Part shown: in pieces, positions 15,159 through 16,485 of the stretch
Layout of the letters: every line of letters starts with the position of its first letter
How positions within the stretch are numbered: position 1 is the first letter of the stretch
Source of the DNA: an uncultured Blautia sp.
GTDB lineage: Bacteria > Bacillota > Clostridia > Lachnospirales > Lachnospiraceae
NCBI GenBank assembly: GCA_900541345.1
Contig: UQJE01000058.1
Span: forward strand, 1-16,485
DNA: 16,485 nt
Direction of reading: 5' to 3'
The notes under the pieces: model-generated
Told to the model about the DNA's origin: nothing
Databases searched by the model: none
The model's input: only the letters and a program-made list of their open reading frames with translations
Made by a program: the position numbers and the translations under genes

Positions 15159-16484
15159 ATGGAGTTAAGAATCCCGGAAAAAGCGGAAATCATACTGCAT
15201 ACACTGGAAGAAGCAGGATACGAGGCATATGTGGTGGGCGGCTGCGTCCGGGATTCCATTCTCGGACGTTCTCCCGATGACTGGGATATTACCACTTCGG
15301 CAAAGCCGGAGGAGGTAAAAGCCCTGTTTCGACGAACGGTAGATACCGGGCTTATTCACGGAACGGTAACGGTAATGCTTGATAAAGAAGGATTTGAAGT
15401 TACTACATACAGGGTAGACGGAGAGTATGAGGACGGCAGACATCCCAAAGAAGTTTCTTTTACGGCAAGTCTTGAGGAAGATTTAAAACGCCGGGACTTT
15501 ACGATTAATGCAATGGCGTACAATCCAAAAAGAGGGCTGGTAGATTTATTCGGCGGCGTACAGGATATGGAAAACCGGATTATCCGCTGTGTGGGAAATC
15601 CTCTGGAGCGTTTTACAGAAGATGCACTCAGGATCTTGAGAGCTGTTCGTTTTTCGGCACAGCTTGGATTTTCCATTGAAGGGGAGACGCTAAAAGCAAT
15701 TTCTGTACTTGCTCCAAACTTAAAATATGTAAGTGCAGAGCGAATACAGGTTGAGCTTTTAAAACTCCTTGTATCTCCTCATCCGGATTACCTTCGGACT
15801 GCATATGAGGCGGGAATTACAAAGGAAATCCTTCCGGAATTTGACCGATGTATGGAAACAGAACAGAATACACCGCACCATTGTTATAATGTAGGGGAAC
15901 ACACACTTCAGAGTCTTTTAAATATCCGGGCAGATAAGGTGCTTCGTCTTACGATGCTCCTTCATGATTTTGGGAAGCCGGTTGTGAAGCGCACAGATGA
16001 AAATGGAAGAGACCATTTTAAAACCCACGGACCGGAAGGGGAAAAGATGGCAGTTTCTATTTTAAGGAGACTGAAGATGGATAACGATACCATTCGAAAG
16101 GTACGTTCGCTTATTAAATGGCATGATTTTCGCCCAAAAGGAGAGGCAGTTTCCGTGAGAAAAGCTATCAGCTTAATTGGAGAAGAACTGTTTCCTCTGT
16201 ATCTTGAAGTGCAGAAAGCAGATATTTTGGCGCAGAGTGCATATAGACGGGAAGAAAAGCTTGCACGTTTAACAGCTGTGTCAGCGCTTTATGAGGAAAT
16301 TCTGGACAGGGGACAGTGCATTTCCCTAAAAACAATGGCTCTTACAGGCAGGGATTTAATTGATGCAGGATATACGCCGGGGAAAGAGTTGGGGGGAATT
16401 CTTGAGAAGCTTCTTGTTCACGTTCTGGAAAATCCGGAAGATAATAAAAAAGAAATACTTTTAAAACTTGCAGGGACAGTGTGA
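15159..16484 (+). CDS. cca: CCA tRNA nucleotidyltransferase with HD domain
   Basis: This 441-residue class II nucleotidyltransferase adds or repairs the 3' CCA end of tRNAs. It shows VVGGCVRD (25-32), the catalytic DWD motif (D41, D43) in SPDDWDITT, KRRDFTINAMAYN, GNPLERFTEDALRILRAVRF and SAERIQVEL. These are followed by an HD-type domain (LLHDFGKP, later IKWHDF) that may give phosphohydrolase activity. The ATG at 15159 is preferred because AAGAAGGA (15145-15152) sits 6 nt before it. In-frame TTG (15141) and ATG (15153) codons are too close to, or upstream of, this site. It begins 18 nt after proS with no terminator between, so it is probably co-transcribed and under T-box control. The frame closes at the edge of the window. 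Confidence 0.94.
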   Translation: MELRIPEKAEIILHTLEEAGYEAYVVGGCVRDSILGRSPDDWDITTSAKPEEVKALFRRTVDTGLIHGTVTVMLDKEGFEVTTYRVDGEYEDGRHPKEVSFTASLEEDLKRRDFTINAMAYNPKRGLVDLFGGVQDMENRIIRCVGNPLERFTEDALRILRAVRFSAQLGFSIEGETLKAISVLAPNLKYVSAERIQVELLKLLVSPHPDYLRTAYEAGITKEILPEFDRCMETEQNTPHHCYNVGEHTLQSLLNIRADKVLRLTMLLHDFGKPVVKRTDENGRDHFKTHGPEGEKMAVSILRRLKMDNDTIRKVRSLIKWHDFRPKGEAVSVRKAISLIGEELFPLYLEVQKADILAQSAYRREEKLARLTAVSALYEEILDRGQCISLKTMALTGRDLIDAGYTPGKELGGILEKLLVHVLENPEDNKKEILLKLAGTV

Positions 16485-16485
16485 A

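Noticed and set aside
1..16485. CRISPR arrays, tRNA/rRNA genes, insertion sequences or transposases
   Set aside because: No regularly spaced repeats, cloverleaf-like stretches or transposase-like frames were seen on either strand.

Overview
The window looks like a chromosomal segment of a low-to-moderate GC Firmicute, most likely a Lachnospiraceae member (Blautia / Mediterraneibacter / Dorea-like). This is inferred from codon use, strong Shine-Dalgarno sites, a tRNA-Pro T-box, an archaeal-type ProRS and the Bce-like transporter modules. It is not proven from the sequence alone. Every supported gene lies on the + strand. I see no rRNA, tRNA, CRISPR array or intact insertion sequence.

Layout. 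(1) 1-1627: a sigma-A-type promoter, aspartate ammonia-lyase (aspA) and a long-stem terminator. (2) 1674-7288: module 1. A MerR-type promoter with a 19-bp spacer precedes a membrane-anchored MerR regulator, followed by an OmpR-family response regulator, an intramembrane-sensing histidine kinase, a long perfect inverted repeat, an extended -10 promoter, an ABC ATPase and a 10-TM BceB-type permease. This is the classical Bce antimicrobial-peptide sensing and detoxification arrangement with an unusual MerR gene at its head. (3) 7291-12524: module 2. A promoter precedes a second response regulator/histidine kinase pair. A candidate activator site made of 11-bp-spaced repeats, in front of a promoter without a recognisable -35, then precedes a second ABC ATPase and a large 8-TM duplicated FtsX permease with two ectodomains, closed by a strong terminator. 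(4) 12681-13202: an A/T-rich orphan ORF resembling a domain found at the ends of phage/ICE polyvalent proteins. It is probably a mobile-element derivative. (5) 13203-13353: about 150 nt with no gene that I can support. (6) 13354-16484: a sigma-A promoter, a proline T-box riboswitch, proS and the CCA-adding enzyme gene, closely spaced and probably one transcript.

How the genes may work together. The two tandem transporter modules probably sense and counter peptide antibiotics or other cell-envelope attack. The MerR protein carries a DUF1648/SdpI-like membrane part and has no clear terminator between it and module 1, so it may add a third, one-component sensing layer over the first two-component system. 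The proS-cca pair appears to be under T-box control by uncharged tRNA-Pro. That would link synthesis of the CCA-repair enzyme to a riboswitch that itself reads the tRNA CCA end.
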